Source: Cryptomeria japonica
Lineage: Eukaryota > Streptophyta > Pinopsida > Cupressales > Cupressaceae
Length of the DNA stretch: 64,000 nt
Reading direction: 5' to 3'
NCBI RefSeq assembly: GCF_030272615.1
Contig: NC_081412.1
Location: 696,270,083 to 696,334,082 of the forward strand
Shown in pieces: positions 23,440 through 34,158 of the stretch. Each line of letters begins with the position of its first letter. Position 1 is the stretch's first letter. The position numbers and the translations under genes were made by a program. The notes below the pieces were generated by a model. The model saw only the letters and a program-made list of their open reading frames with translations. It was not told the origin of the DNA and did no database searches.

Positions 23440-24450
23440 TGTTGTCTTCAAAATCTGATTCTCTTTAATCATCCTTAAAATAATATGATTGAACTCGATG
23501 CAGAAGAGACATCAAAGATAAGGAAATTCTCAAGACAACATATGACAAGGTTTGATTGAACCTTCTACACTTTGGACTTACTTAGAGCCCAAGTGGGTAT
23601 ACCTTCGTGAATTGAATTCACATTTCCAAACATAAACCCACAGCAAACCAGTGGATCTATTCACCTTGAAATTTACTAAAAACAAAGAATGGAAATTATA
23701 CTTAAATTCAGCATTTCGATCAACAAAACATGTAATAAACAACTTCAATCAATACGAGTGCCTTATCCAAGGTCACAGAATCATCTAAACTCAAATAAGA
23801 CTCCTCAAACAAAATATCTTTATGCATCCCATTGGCTTGTTTTCTATTAATCCTTGTATATGCCTGACACCTACGAGAACTTATGCATTCCAAATTAAGC
23901 TATGATCATCAAAATTCAAAGTCTCTTCCAAATAGTTTACTGGTATGAGTGATCCCCGCATCTTTAATTTCCCTCCTAAAGAGAAAAGCTAGCGAACACT
24001 ACTACTAAAAATTGCTTTGCAATTCCATTCAAACAAAATAACCCCGGATTATTTAGAATGAAAACAGTAAACAAATTGTAAACACACTTGAAGACAACAC
24101 AAAGCTTCACTCAAAATCGATGGTCTGTATATTGATATTAAGTTCAAGAAATATTACAATAAGTTTTTGAATATTCTCCATTAGACTTAGAAAAGCTCAA
24201 ATAAATTTTTGCAACGTTTTCTTACAATTCTTTGCGATCCTTTTTCCTCTAGTCTTGGTATCCATTTATAACAACATGGATGCACAAAGCTTCGGACTTC
24301 TCGATGAGAGTTTGTTACAATCATTTCTTTCAAAATAAAGAGGTTACAAGCTTTTCGCAAAAACAGTTACAAGCTCTTTTCGGCCTCTGCAGTTTCTTCA
24401 ACAGGCTGTTTGGTTGCAACCTCTTCTATCTTTTCAGGGGTGCTTTCCAA
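23440..24450. other. unit D, region 3' of the ORF
   Basis: About 1 kb downstream of the minus-strand ORF. I see no coding domain, no LTR copy and no tandem repeat. Its terminal TGTT is part of the insertion boundary. Confidence 0.5.
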
Positions 24451-27400
24451 CTATTCTGGATCATGGGTGGCATATTTAGTTGTCCACTCATCATACAACT
24501 CTTCTGTCAACCATGAGAAATTAATCACTTTATCCTTAGTTTTAGTCAACCTTTTCCAAGAATTTCTCATTTTGTTGACTTCTGAATTGAGAAAACCATA
24601 ATGTGACTTAATTTTCTCTATCTCTTGTATTGTCAAAACAAAGAAAGAAGCATCATCTAGATCAATAATTCCTTTAACTCTTGCTGACAATTTAGCTTCT
24701 ATCTCTTTAAGCCACATTTGTTTGTCCTTTAATTGATCCGGGCTAGCAAAAACTCCTAGGAGAAACTCAAAAACTTGATCAGTGTACTCCTTTTTGCACA
24801 AACTAACCTTCCTATCCATATTATCCACCTCTGCTGCTAATTGTACTAAGACTTTAGTGACGTCAGAAGTGGATTTAATGATGGAATTGGCCCTTGCTTC
24901 ATCGCAGGATACACACATAAACTCTAAATCTAGCTCCCTAGGCCTCCATTTATCAAAAATAGGTGTCAAAATGGCCTTGTCTCTCCTGAGCTCATTCCAT
25001 ATATCCATAATTTTACCTACATTGTTGTAGAGTAATCAGGCATTTATTGCATCTGCAAAACTGGAAATTGTAGCCCTTACTCTCTCCTCATACTTCTTTG
25101 CATATAAGGCCTGAGCCTGCTTTAAGTTTTCTAATTCTTGAGGAGTAATTTCAACCATTTGAGAGCTGGAGGGTGTTGGAGATGGTGGAAACTTAATAAT
25201 AGTTCTAGTGGGTGGAGGCCTTGCAGGAGAAGAGGAAATCATCAGTGTTGAAGACTCACCTTGATGGTATTGTCCAGTCAACAGGCTCTGCAACTTAGCA
25301 ATGATGCTATCTTTACCTCTTACCTCCTCCTTAGCATTGTTATAAGCCTTCAAGGCTGTTTCCAACTTGACTTGGAGGGCCTCTTTCTCTTTAGCTTCCT
25401 TTTCTGCTACTACAACACTAAATTTTGCAGTCTCTAACACAGTGCTAGCAGCTTCCACTACCCCTGTACTCTGCACTCTCTTCACCATCATTCCACCAAG
25501 GTAACTTGACCCTGGGGTGTCTTTGATTTTCTTACTCTCATTTCTCTTGAGAGACCACATGATAAGTGCAGCATTATCCTTATTGAAAGTAATCCCCTCC
25601 ATGGGTTTGGTCTCCTTCCTTACTGCGTCTAATACCAGGGCATCTGCTATATCCCACTTGGGTAAAATAAGCACTCCAGTTTGTGCTACCATATCTCTCC
25701 CTTGCTCAGGGGTGATGGTTTTGAACTCTTCCATCATCTCTTGCTTTATTTCCTCTTCAACCAAGGCTGGATCTTTATTAGGCTGCTCAACATTTCTCCT
25801 TTCACATCTAGCATTATATTTATCTATGTTCTGTTTCCATATGAATTGCATAAATGCTTCTGATGTGACAAAATTGTTATCAGCTAAGAAGGCATTACTT
25901 GCCTTCTTTATCTCAGGATCCCACTCCTAACCTTTGAGTTCAATGGTGGTAATATCCATTTCAGCAGCAATGGGTTCTTCTGGCATCCCTTCTTCCATTT
26001 CATCATAAGTGTAGGCAATTTCCCCTAGACTACCTAACTGTAGGAGTTTCTCAGCTGCTGCTTGCTCATTTCCTATATGGATAGGGGATTGGGATGGGGA
26101 ATACAAAGGTGTATCTGATTGTACTTCTTTCCCTACCCTTTTCTTCTTTGGGCTTTCTTGGATGTCAATGACATCTTGTATCTTCCTCTTTCGTTTGGAG
26201 GTAGAGGGCTCCCCTGTCATAGGCATCAGCACACTATAATTAGATTTCTTATGCAGTGTATAATCACTAGGAGGGATTGCTTTGCTGGAAGCTGACCTAC
26301 TTAGGATCATTCTTGCCTTCTCAGGGTTGCTTTTGATTATAGCTTCCCTCTTCTCCTTCAGGGTCTACATCACATCTTCAAAACAAACAATTAAAAACTT
26401 TATTTTCTCCTCCAGAGAGAAAAAGCTAGAAAATGGGTCATAGCTGGCATCAAACTGATGCACAAAATCCAAGGCTTTCTTATAAGCCACCCACTTCTCT
26501 TTCCTTAGCTCCTGCTCATCTAGATCAAACTCATTTCTGATGGGGTCTTCAAGAAACTGAAATTGATGGGGCCTACCTCTGCATGCTGCCTTCTTTCTAA
26601 ACATGTCATTGAAGAAGTCTTCTGGATCAGCACACCTAGATACTGCATTGGACAAATGATAAGGCTTGAGGAAATCTTTAAAGCAATTCCAACCTCCCTT
26701 TGTTATTACAAATTGGTGGGCTACGGTAGTTGCAGGGAAAATAGTCCCTTTACCCCTGCCTGTCAACTTTGCCTCTTGTAAACCACCAATTTGTCTAAGG
26801 ATCTCTACAATTCCCACTTTGAGAGGGACCTAGTAAGGTAGCAAAAATGGGGTGCCTCTGAAACCAAACACTCTAAAAACTGTTGAGACTGGATACAAGT
26901 AAATGTCACCCCAGTTATGAACAATTTTTATGTTCTCTGCAAATTCTTTTGGTCTTATGAATTCCAAAAGAACTTTGGGGATTCTTGGGTTCTCGGAGTA
27001 GAGGAGAGTCCTGATCTTGGATGCAAAGTATTTGTCAAACTTCAAGAAACTAGCATCCTCTCTATCCCATGATAACACAGTACTCCATAATTGTACCAGC
27101 ATTTTTTCTCCTTCTTTCTCCTTAACAAGGTCTAGTCCACTGGCAAAGTAATCACCAACTTTGAAAAGAAAAAGATGCATCAGGAGTGAGTACCATTCGA
27201 AAGGCCTATCCACCATTCCATTCTTGATTCATGTTAACCCTCCATGAATAGCATCAGCAATGAAAGAGGCATAATCAAATGTAATTGCAAGAGAAGGATT
27301 CAAAATCTGAGCAATCATTAACAGGTAGTGATTTGGCATATTTGCTTCAGCATCTTCTCCCAAAACTTGGCAAAGTGCCCAATACATTCCTTTAGCCCTC

Positions 27401-28008
27401 AGGGTGAACATACTTAATGAAAAGGGCTCTTGTGTGTTGGGTCCTACAACTGTTAACCCACCTATCTTCACAAAAAACTCCTTGAGAGGCCCGTTCCTGA
27501 GATGACTCCTCTGTGCACTATAAATTTGAGCTAATGATCTGAAGTTTATAGGTTCTAGAAAATTGGTAAAATCATTAAGCCCAAATGCTTTCCTGAATTC
27601 TTCAGCATTAATCTCAACAAGGGTTTTCCCATTTATATCCCGAATGCTTCTTGTGACTGGATCATAGTTGAGCGCAATTTGGGTCAACAAATCTATGTCC
27701 ATAAATACCCCTGGGACTACTAATTTCCCAACATCTAATTCCCAGATATTGTTTTGCGAGGCAGGAGAATTTCTCATTCCGAATCCAATTTTAAATAACC
27801 CCAACCCAGACAATCCAACCTGTGGGTCTCTCAACCAATTACCCTTGTCATATAGTCCTTCTCCTATCTTTAAACGGGGAGCCTTGGGCACTAATTCTTT
27901 TGCCTTTGATGCCTGATTAGTTGACAACGTCAACTGTTCTAAAAAATCATCACAGACACTCCTTTCTGAATAATTAACTTTGCCAGAAAATTCTCTTTTA
28001 GGAGCCAT
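24451..28008 (-). pseudogene. unit D unknown protein, about 1186 codons, five in-frame stops
   Basis: Six open stretches, starting at 28008, 27216, 26817, 26310, 25851 and 25008, all lie in the same frame. They form one ancestral ORF broken by stops at 27229, 26830, 26365, 25927 and 25036, with no frameshift. The start is MAPKREFSGKVNYSERSV. The N-terminal ~650 residues look globular, with NINGKTLVEINAEEFRKAFG-like text, then LMIAQILNPSLAITFDYASF and IKIVHNWGDIYLYPVS. A basic putative nuclear signal KRKRKIQDV...PKKKRV follows, then a coiled coil (AEKEAKEKEALQVKLETAL, about 25330-25400), a Pro/Ser-rich stretch, and a second helical region ending near 24451. I do not recognise a catalytic site. 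It may be a distant relative of putative plant transposon or mobile-domain proteins. Confidence 0.7.
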
Positions 28009-29583
28009 TTAGAAAACGTAAGAAATGAATACCACTCTTAAACAATCCCGTGACAAATCAATTATCCTATCTAAAACACACCACACAGGAGTACGAGAAA
28101 ACCTGTTCTTCACTTGAAGGAATTTGCTCTACAACTGAACCGACTTGCTCTGTACCTGAAGAAAATAACTCTGCATCCTCTCTTCTGCAAAATTCTTTAA
28201 AAGATATCTTCACCCGGTTGATAGGAAATCAAATATTTTACTCAAGGTCTTAACTACAACATTGATTCCGCATGCTTCGGCCGTCCCTTCAAAATTGAAT
28301 TCATATGAGAATTCTTATTTTTTGCTCCAACGGGTCACAACGTTCCTGCAAGTCTTTCATTTTGCTCTTTCGCAACTTCACGAAGCATAACTATCAGGCA
28401 GCTTGATCCTGTGAAATAGCGCTGACCGTCCGATCAAAAGAAACTTGATCAAGCGTTAGATTAAATAACAGCTTTGGCTTTGCGCTGGGTCCCGCTTTTC
28501 TATTGGCTACATGATACCACGTGGCGCCCCACCATTGGCCTTGAAATTTCCTTCACATTCAACTTAATACTGGTCGCGTGTCTTTCTTTTATACCGTCGG
28601 TTCCACCTTGGTGGGCCCACAACTTTCTTCTAAGACCACATGTCGCCGGACATGTTGCCATCCATCATGACACGTGGACAGCTCTCGTTCACTCTTGCTA
28701 TTTCGCAAGGTATAAAGAACGAGCATCTTACCCTTGTGAAATAGCGTGAGCCGTCAGATCATCTTTTAATTGATCGGCATTTAATCATCTGAAAAGGCTT
28801 ACGGGAGTGGTGGGCCCGCTGACTCACCGTGAACACCTAGCGTCCAGTCACCTTTGGAGCTGACTTGTCACCTTTTTATACGTCGAAAGAAAGCCACTGG
28901 GCCCCAACAAACTTTTGACAGCTGTATCCGCCAGGTCACCTATCACGACACCTGGACAGCTCTCGTTCACTCTCGCTATTTTGCGGGGTCTAAAGAATGA
29001 GCATCTTACCCTTGTGAAATAGCGCAGGCCGTCAGATCATCTTTTAATTGATCGGCATTTATCATCTGAAAAGGCTTACAGAAGTGGTGGGCCCGCTGAC
29101 TATTATAACTTATGTCGCGTGCTGCCATTTTACTTGCTATCATCAACCAGCTAGACCTTCTATGTGGCATGCCATGTCATTTTCGCAATTTCACTGGTTT
29201 TAAATGACGCGCAACTTCACCTAGCAAAATAGCGTGAGCCGTGGATCCATCCACGAGATGCATACTAGTTATTGGGCCCGACAACTTTAGGAGAAAAACA
29301 TATAAGGCATAAATTTTTCAATTAATTAACATGACCGCCTAGGCAAACAACAAGGGGGGACACTTCCTACGACCCCATGACCCATTACTTAAGTGAATAA
29401 AGTAATGAAAGATTAGAAACCAGATGGTTTAAAACAAACACAAGAGGATCTAAAGTCAAAAACCCTTAAACCCTTGAGGTCTAAAGCAAAGCTGAAGCAT
29501 TTGAAACTACATCCTATTCAAAAATTCAACAAACCATAGCCAATCATGGGAAAAGAAAAGCCCATTTTTAACCAGTGATAACA
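28009..29583 (-). promoter_or_regulatory. unit D upstream region with repeat units and promoter-like motifs
   Basis: The region is more GC-rich than its surroundings. Plant promoter words recur: G-box CACGTG near 28518 and 28672, a CCAAT-type site near 28530, and GGGCCC (site-II-like) near 28612, 28812, 28898, 29091 and 29273. A diverged ~278-bp unit is repeated: GACACGTGGACAGCTCTCG at 28669 and GACACCTGGACAGCTCTCG at 28947. A TGAAATAGCG core recurs near 28411, 28736 and 29014, with a weaker copy near 29225. The role as promoter of the minus-strand ORF is inferred from position. Confidence 0.55.
28600..29105. repeat. two ~278-bp tandem units in unit D
   Basis: Shared blocks include the GACAC.TGGACAGCTCTCG box, a GAGCATCTTACCC box, GTGAAATAGCG and TTTTAATTGATCGGCATTTA, then GTGGTGGGCCCGCTGAC. 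Within each unit CTATTTYGC and its inverse GTGAAATAG flank a TATAAAG/TCTAAAG site, forming an imperfect inverted repeat. Confidence 0.8.
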
Positions 29584-30135
29584 GGATTAGTATCTTTTAA
29601 AGATTGGTTTTACTAAAGGAAATGTAGACAACAACTTATATTAGAAAATAACTAATGATGACATCCTGATTATAGAAGTATTTATTGATGATATAATTTT
29701 TGAAGGAGAAGATGGTTTATGTAAGGAATTTTCTACTAAAATGCAGCAAGAATTTGAAATGTCTATGATTGGAGAAATAAAATTCTTTTTAGGATTGTAA
29801 ATTTCACAAACTGACAAAGGTATATTCTTGAGTCAATCCAATTACTTAAAAGAGTTACTAAAGAAATTTGGGATGGAGAAATCTAAACCGGTAAGCACAC
29901 CTATGACTACAAATGACAAATTATCTCAAAGGGATGAATCTACACCTGTTAATCCAACTAGATACAAATCTATGATAGGAGGTTTACTGTATTTAACACA
30001 AACCAGACCTGATATTATGAATGCAGTATGTATTGTTTCAAGATTTCAAAGTAATCCTAGAGAAAATCATGAATCAGCAGTAAAAAGATTTTCCGTACTT
30101 ACAAGGCACTATAAATCTTGGATTATGGTATCCTA
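29584..30135 (+). pseudogene. copia C reverse transcriptase, second half
   Basis: After unit D the RT resumes: the duplicated GGATT supplies the Asp codon, then TAG replaces a Lys codon, then YLLKIGFTKGNVDNNLY. The catalytic box reads VFIDDIIFEGED (about 29675-29710). The segment MSMIGEIKFFLGL is followed by QSNYLKELLKKFGMEKSKPV, STPMTTNDKLS and SMIGGLLYLTQTRPDIM. The frame drifts at about 30090 before RNase H. Confidence 0.9.
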
Positions 30136-30632
30136 GAGATGAAAACTTTGAATTATGTGCATACACAAATGCAAATTGGGCAGGAGATGTGGATGATAGA
30201 AAAAGCACAACCAGTGGAGCATTCTTTCTTGGAAAGAGATTAGTTTCTTGGTTGAGTAAGAAACAGAGTTGTACATCTTTATCAACAGCAGAATCAGAAT
30301 ATGTTGCAGCAGCAACTAATTGTACACAGGTACTATGGCTTAAGAAAATGTTGAAAGACATAAAGGTAAAATGAAAGGAACCTATTAACATATATTGTGA
30401 TAACACTGCAGCAATTGATATATCTAAGAATCCAGTACTACATTCTAAAACAAAACATGTTTCTATCAAACTGAATTTTCTAAGGGAAAAAGTTGAAGAA
30501 AAGGAGATAAAACTGGTTTATGTGAACACTAAAGAATAGCTTGCAGATATTTTCACAAAACCTTTTCCTAAAGAGACTTTTGAATATCTCAGAGACCAGC
30601 TTGGAGTCATACCACCACCGGTAGAGACTTAG
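30060..30632 (+). pseudogene. copia C RNase H and pol C-terminus
   Basis: Across a frame change the domain reads TNANWAGDVDDRKSTTSGAF, GKRLVSWLSKKQSCTSLS, TAESEYVAAATNCTQVLWLK, YCDNTAAIDISKNPVLHSKT and LADIFTKPFPKETFEYLRDQ. The protein ends with a TAG near 30632. RNase H removes the RNA strand during reverse transcription. The first catalytic Asp is replaced by Asn in TNANW, while Glu of AESEY and Asp of YCDN remain. Confidence 0.9.
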
Positions 30633-30976
30633 ATAGTTGATGATTGTCATCAACCGGCAGAATTAAAAGACAAAACTTTTACTCTGGTCTTTGATGAGGA
30701 AGCTACTTCTCAGGGGGAGTAGTTGGTATTTTGTATATGAACTTGGTATTATTGTAACTTTGGCATTTGATGTCAAAGGGGGAGAGATATCTATGGAAAA
30801 ACACATTATCTTTTAATGAGAGATTGTTATTAAAAAATTTTGGATAACACATGTTGCTCCCAGGGGGAGAGACTGTTGTTTAGGCGAGATTGTTGGTTTT
30901 TGGTATTTGGCATTTCTATTTTGGCACTTTGATGGGTTTTCCATCTTGTGTTGCCATCAATGCCAAAGGGGGAGAT
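30633..30976 (+). other. copia C 3' untranslated region with repeated polypurine tracts
   Basis: Four purine-rich tracts occur before the 3' LTR: CAGGGGGAGTAG near 30711, CAAAGGGGGAGAG near 30774, CAGGGGGAGAGAC near 30861 and the LTR-proximal CCAAAGGGGGAGAT at 30963-30976. Multiple polypurine tracts are a known trait of Sirevirus-like copia elements. Confidence 0.82.
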
Positions 30977-32031
30977 TGTTGGTATTTTGGTATGGTTTTG
31001 TCATTGATGTTAACACCTACTAAAACACAAGCACTTTGGAGATCCAGCAGCATTCACTGGCAAGCAAGTAACTATTGCACACTTACTAGTATATGGTTCA
31101 CTGGCAGGATATAATGTTCACCGACACTCAGAATTATGTGGAAGACACTTGGTAATGTCAAAGACTTCATTTGGACATCTTGTCCTCGAGTTTTGTTCAT
31201 TGGTATATTCATATTTGCATATTTGCTTTTACTGACAAATAGGTCCAGGGTTACCTAGGGCTACACCGGCAGGTTTATCTTTTCCAAATCAGCATGGCAC
31301 ACTAAGGAAATGATTAATTTTTGGTGTAAATAGCCGATATGTTAAATCAATTATTGCATCGGATATTATATTTTTTGTAAAATGTTTTTATTGTAATATC
31401 TTGTAGAGCCGACCTACTAAAAATGGTCTTAGGTTATGATATAAATGTAAGATCTAATGTGTAAGATCGAATGTGGAGTGCAAGAAAGAATTGTGTGAAG
31501 GTATATGTGAGATTAAGCAGAGCTATACATGAAGACATCATTTGAAGGTGAAGTTAGGTTTTTGTGATAGCATATCAGCATTACACCGGTACTGAATCCA
31601 ACATATGAAGATGCTATTTTGTGCAGTACATTCTTATTGGATTTAACCATCCAACTGTAGTCAGTGCGAATCCCATTTTGTGATTGAGCAGTGAGTTCTA
31701 GGCTGTTGGCCTTTCTACATGTGCAGACCCCATTTATGTACACTTACTATCTGCAGTAGTATCATCTGATTGTGGGTAAGGTTTCCCACCATGGTTTTTC
31801 CCCTTACAGGGTTTCCATGCACAAATATTGGTGTCATGTGTTGTGGATGACTTTGTGTTTATGTTTCATACATTAATCTTTACCGATATAGCTATTAACT
31901 TTTAACACTGTCTACCGGCATACTTAACTGGTTTACCGGTATTTAGCATTAAGTTGGTTAAGTTGTTTTTGGTTTGAAATTAGTTGACAACTGATTCACC
32001 CCCCCCTCTCAGTTGTCTCTAGGACCTAACG
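30977..32031 (+). repeat. copia C 3' LTR
   Basis: It pairs with 19270-20329. It ends CCTAACG in place of CCTAACA, then the duplication TGGGG. The U5 hairpin at 31986-32017 has a perfect 9-bp stem. Nothing else coding is called inside. Confidence 0.93.
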
Positions 32032-32474
32032 TGGGGAACCAAAGTTCATGTGTTATTTTTCTCAGTCTGATCTAATTCTTCTTCCATAGCTTTCAACCAA
32101 TATTCATCTTTACATGCCTAAATTACTTATACCGGTTCAACTTATGAAATTAAATATACCTCATTAGTTATCAGTCTTCTTCTTGTCATTAATCCATTGT
32201 TCTTATCTCCAATGATCAGATCTTCTGAATGATTCAATCTCACATACCTAGGAGTCCTTTGACTCTATGTTCCTCCTCCTTAATCTTCACTTACTGTAGA
32301 ATTCTCTGATACTACCGGAGTAACTGGTTCAACACTTTGTTCTGGTAAAGGTACTACGAGTTTAGATATAATCATTTCCACTATCGATTCCTTCTCATAA
32401 ACTCTGAATTGACTTCTGTTCAGCTCATCTACTTTGACATTAGCACTCTCCACAATTCTCTACAATCTCTTGTT
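32032..32474 (-). pseudogene. copia B integrase C-terminus and RT start
   Basis: Minus-strand text reads RIVESANVKVDEL, then an acidic linker, TPRYVRLNHSEDLIIGDKN, MTRRRL, and ACKDEYWLKAMEEELDQ with TLVP at the copia C boundary. It joins 40153 on one side, across the LINE, and 19269 on the other. Several stops are present. Confidence 0.82.
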
Positions 32475-32652
32475 TTTTATTAAGGTAAAAACAGGTTTTG
32501 AAGGGGCCCCAAAACCTTTTACAAGCGGAACTTAGCAGAAAAAGCAATAAGAGACAAAAAGGGACAAACCAATGAAAAGCCAGCAAAAAACCATAGAGAA
32601 CCGGCTAAAGCCCCACAAAGCCAGCAAAACCAGGAAGACCCACGATAAGAAA
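32475..32652 (-). other. LINE 3' untranslated region and tail
   Basis: About 180 bases follow the ORF3 stop. They contain Ala/Lys-type A-rich sequence on the minus strand and end in TTAATAAAA just before the target duplication. No gene is visible. Confidence 0.6.
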
Positions 32653-34158
32653 CTAATTGATTTTTTTCAGGGCATTAGCCAAGGTGTTGCTAATCCCATG
32701 CAGTTCTTTGATGTTTTCCCTAAGATTAGGTATATCCTTCCCAGAAGCAGCCATAGCTTTCTTGACACTTGCCCTGGTCCTCTTAGCAGCAATAGCTGGA
32801 GTAGCTTCACCACTGCCAATATGGATAGTATCTTCATCCATGTCAAGGTCCACCACCATTTTAGGAGAACTATAATTATCAAAGACCTTAGCAATATCCT
32901 CCAAGTTTTTAGTGACTGCTAACAGGATATTCAAGATAATGCCCAGCAAATTTTTCATTGCCACACTCCCTTCTTCCAATGATTTTACCTTGTCCTCCAT
33001 ATCCTGCTTCCATTTTATCTAATCCCTATCATTATCCTTCCTCTTCTCATCTGCCTGTTTCCCATTTTTTTCCAAGTCCTTCAAGAGTTCATAGGTCCAT
33101 CTGTCATAATCTAGTCTCGCCTCATTGAGTTTTCTAAGGTTATATAGGAGTAACCCTTTACCCGCACTTTCCTTATCCTTGCTTAAACTGTCCTTAATCA
33201 TATCCTTCTCAGGATCCTTGTTCTCCTCCCTCTCATAATTCACTTCTTTATCCTCATTATCCTTATACTCCACATCCTCCATAGGGTGGCTATTGTCCTT
33301 GCCAGAGCAATCACTATGGATAGGGCTTTCATTGTCGAACTCATTATCACCACCTTCTTCCTCAATACCCACTTCCTCATATTTCCAGCTGTCTTCACCA
33401 TTAGAATCATCCATATCCATTTTGCTGCCTTCTTTTCCCATTTCCTCTATTTCGATCTTTTCTTTATGGGTTTCCATCCCAGAGGCACTCTTACTTTTTT
33501 TGCTAGAAGACACCTTCTCCTTGCTAGAATCGCCTCCCTCCAGCTTTCTCTTCCCTAGAGAGGTGGATAACCTCTTGTTTTCTAGAATGGTGAGGGTTTT
33601 ATAGTGCTCATAAATGAATAGAAAAAGCCCGTAATGGAGAACTGAATTAGAGGGGTTCTTACTATGTTTATTGAGGGACCTTGAAAGGGACCTAAAAAGG
33701 TAGTAGGGCAGGGAGACCCTTTTGTCATGTCTGAAATGGTTTAAAAGAACAAAGTAGTAAGTGTGGGCCCTAGAGAATTGGCCCTCAACAGTGATATATT
33801 CTATTATGGTGTTCAAAACCCAACCCCAGATTTTCTTGATATTAGACGCTTCATAGTAACCCCCTATGGCTTTGCCAATTCTGGTTCTCTCTTTTTCCTT
33901 ACGCAGGAACAAATTAACCGCGTTATTGGAGAATTTGAGGTCTCTAAAAAAATTAAGCCCAGAATGGGGCATGCCAGTCACAGTAGCAATGAGTCCTGCA
34001 TCCAATTTGAACTTAACCCCATAGATTTTAAATGACCCACTACACCAATTTTCAAAAATTTTGGAAACGGCTAGACTCACCCTACCTTTGTTATAATCCA
34101 CCAGCTTCTCTATAAAGCTTGTGAGGGACCATTTTTCCAGCTTCGCCCACACTTTCAA
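32653..34158 (-). pseudogene. LINE ORF3: unknown protein of about 502 codons, one in-frame stop
   Basis: The frame is open from 34158 to 32653 except for one TAG at 33019-33021. A TAG also lies just upstream and no ATG precedes the TTG at 34158, so the start is uncertain. Residues 1-200 look globular (KVWAKLEKWSLTSFIEKLV, GVKFKLDAGLIATVTGMP, YYFVLLNHFRHDKRVSLPYY). The middle is Lys/Glu/Asp-rich with a basic patch (KRKLEGGD, SSKKSKS). After the stop comes a helical segment, MEDKVKSLEEGSVAMKN, then KRTRASVKKAM. It is not part of a canonical plant L1. It resembles unit D's protein in layout and perhaps in its YYLF/HYLL segments. Function is unknown. Confidence 0.7.

Larger units (their letters stand above)
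23440..29583 (-). mobile_element. unit D: 6.1-kb insertion with one long unknown ORF, no polymerase
   Basis: The insertion is bounded by a perfect 5-bp duplication GGATT (23435-23439 and 29584-29588) inside the copia C RT. Its ends are TGTTGTCTTC on the left and GTGATAACA on the right, so both strands begin TGTTRTC. I looked for a direct repeat between the two end regions and saw none, so LTRs are not evident. No primer site, polypurine tract, RT, integrase or recognised transposase motif was found. The content is one minus-strand reading frame (24451-28008) and a repeat-rich, promoter-like upstream region. It could be a non-autonomous retro-element derivative or a DNA transposon of unknown type. 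Confidence 0.7.
19270..32031 (+). mobile_element. Ty1/copia element C, full length, carrying unit D
   Basis: This plus-strand copia is inserted in copia B RT. The 5' LTR is 19270-20329 and the 3' LTR 30977-32031. A perfect 5-bp duplication TGGGG is found at 19265-19269 and 32032-32036. It has a primer site, gag, protease, integrase, RT, RNase H and polypurine tract in order. Unit D interrupts RT between 23439 and 29584. A separate frame of about 320 codons remains open in the integrase. Confidence 0.93.

Noticed and set aside
23440-24450. Candidate LTR for unit D
   Set aside because: I compared the outer kilobase at each end by eye and found no direct repeat apart from the terminal TGTT/AACA. 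A dotplot is needed to exclude a very diverged pair.
28669-29100. rRNA or tRNA-like GC-rich segment
   Set aside because: The GC-rich block has no cloverleaf or rRNA signature. It is a tandem repeat with promoter words.
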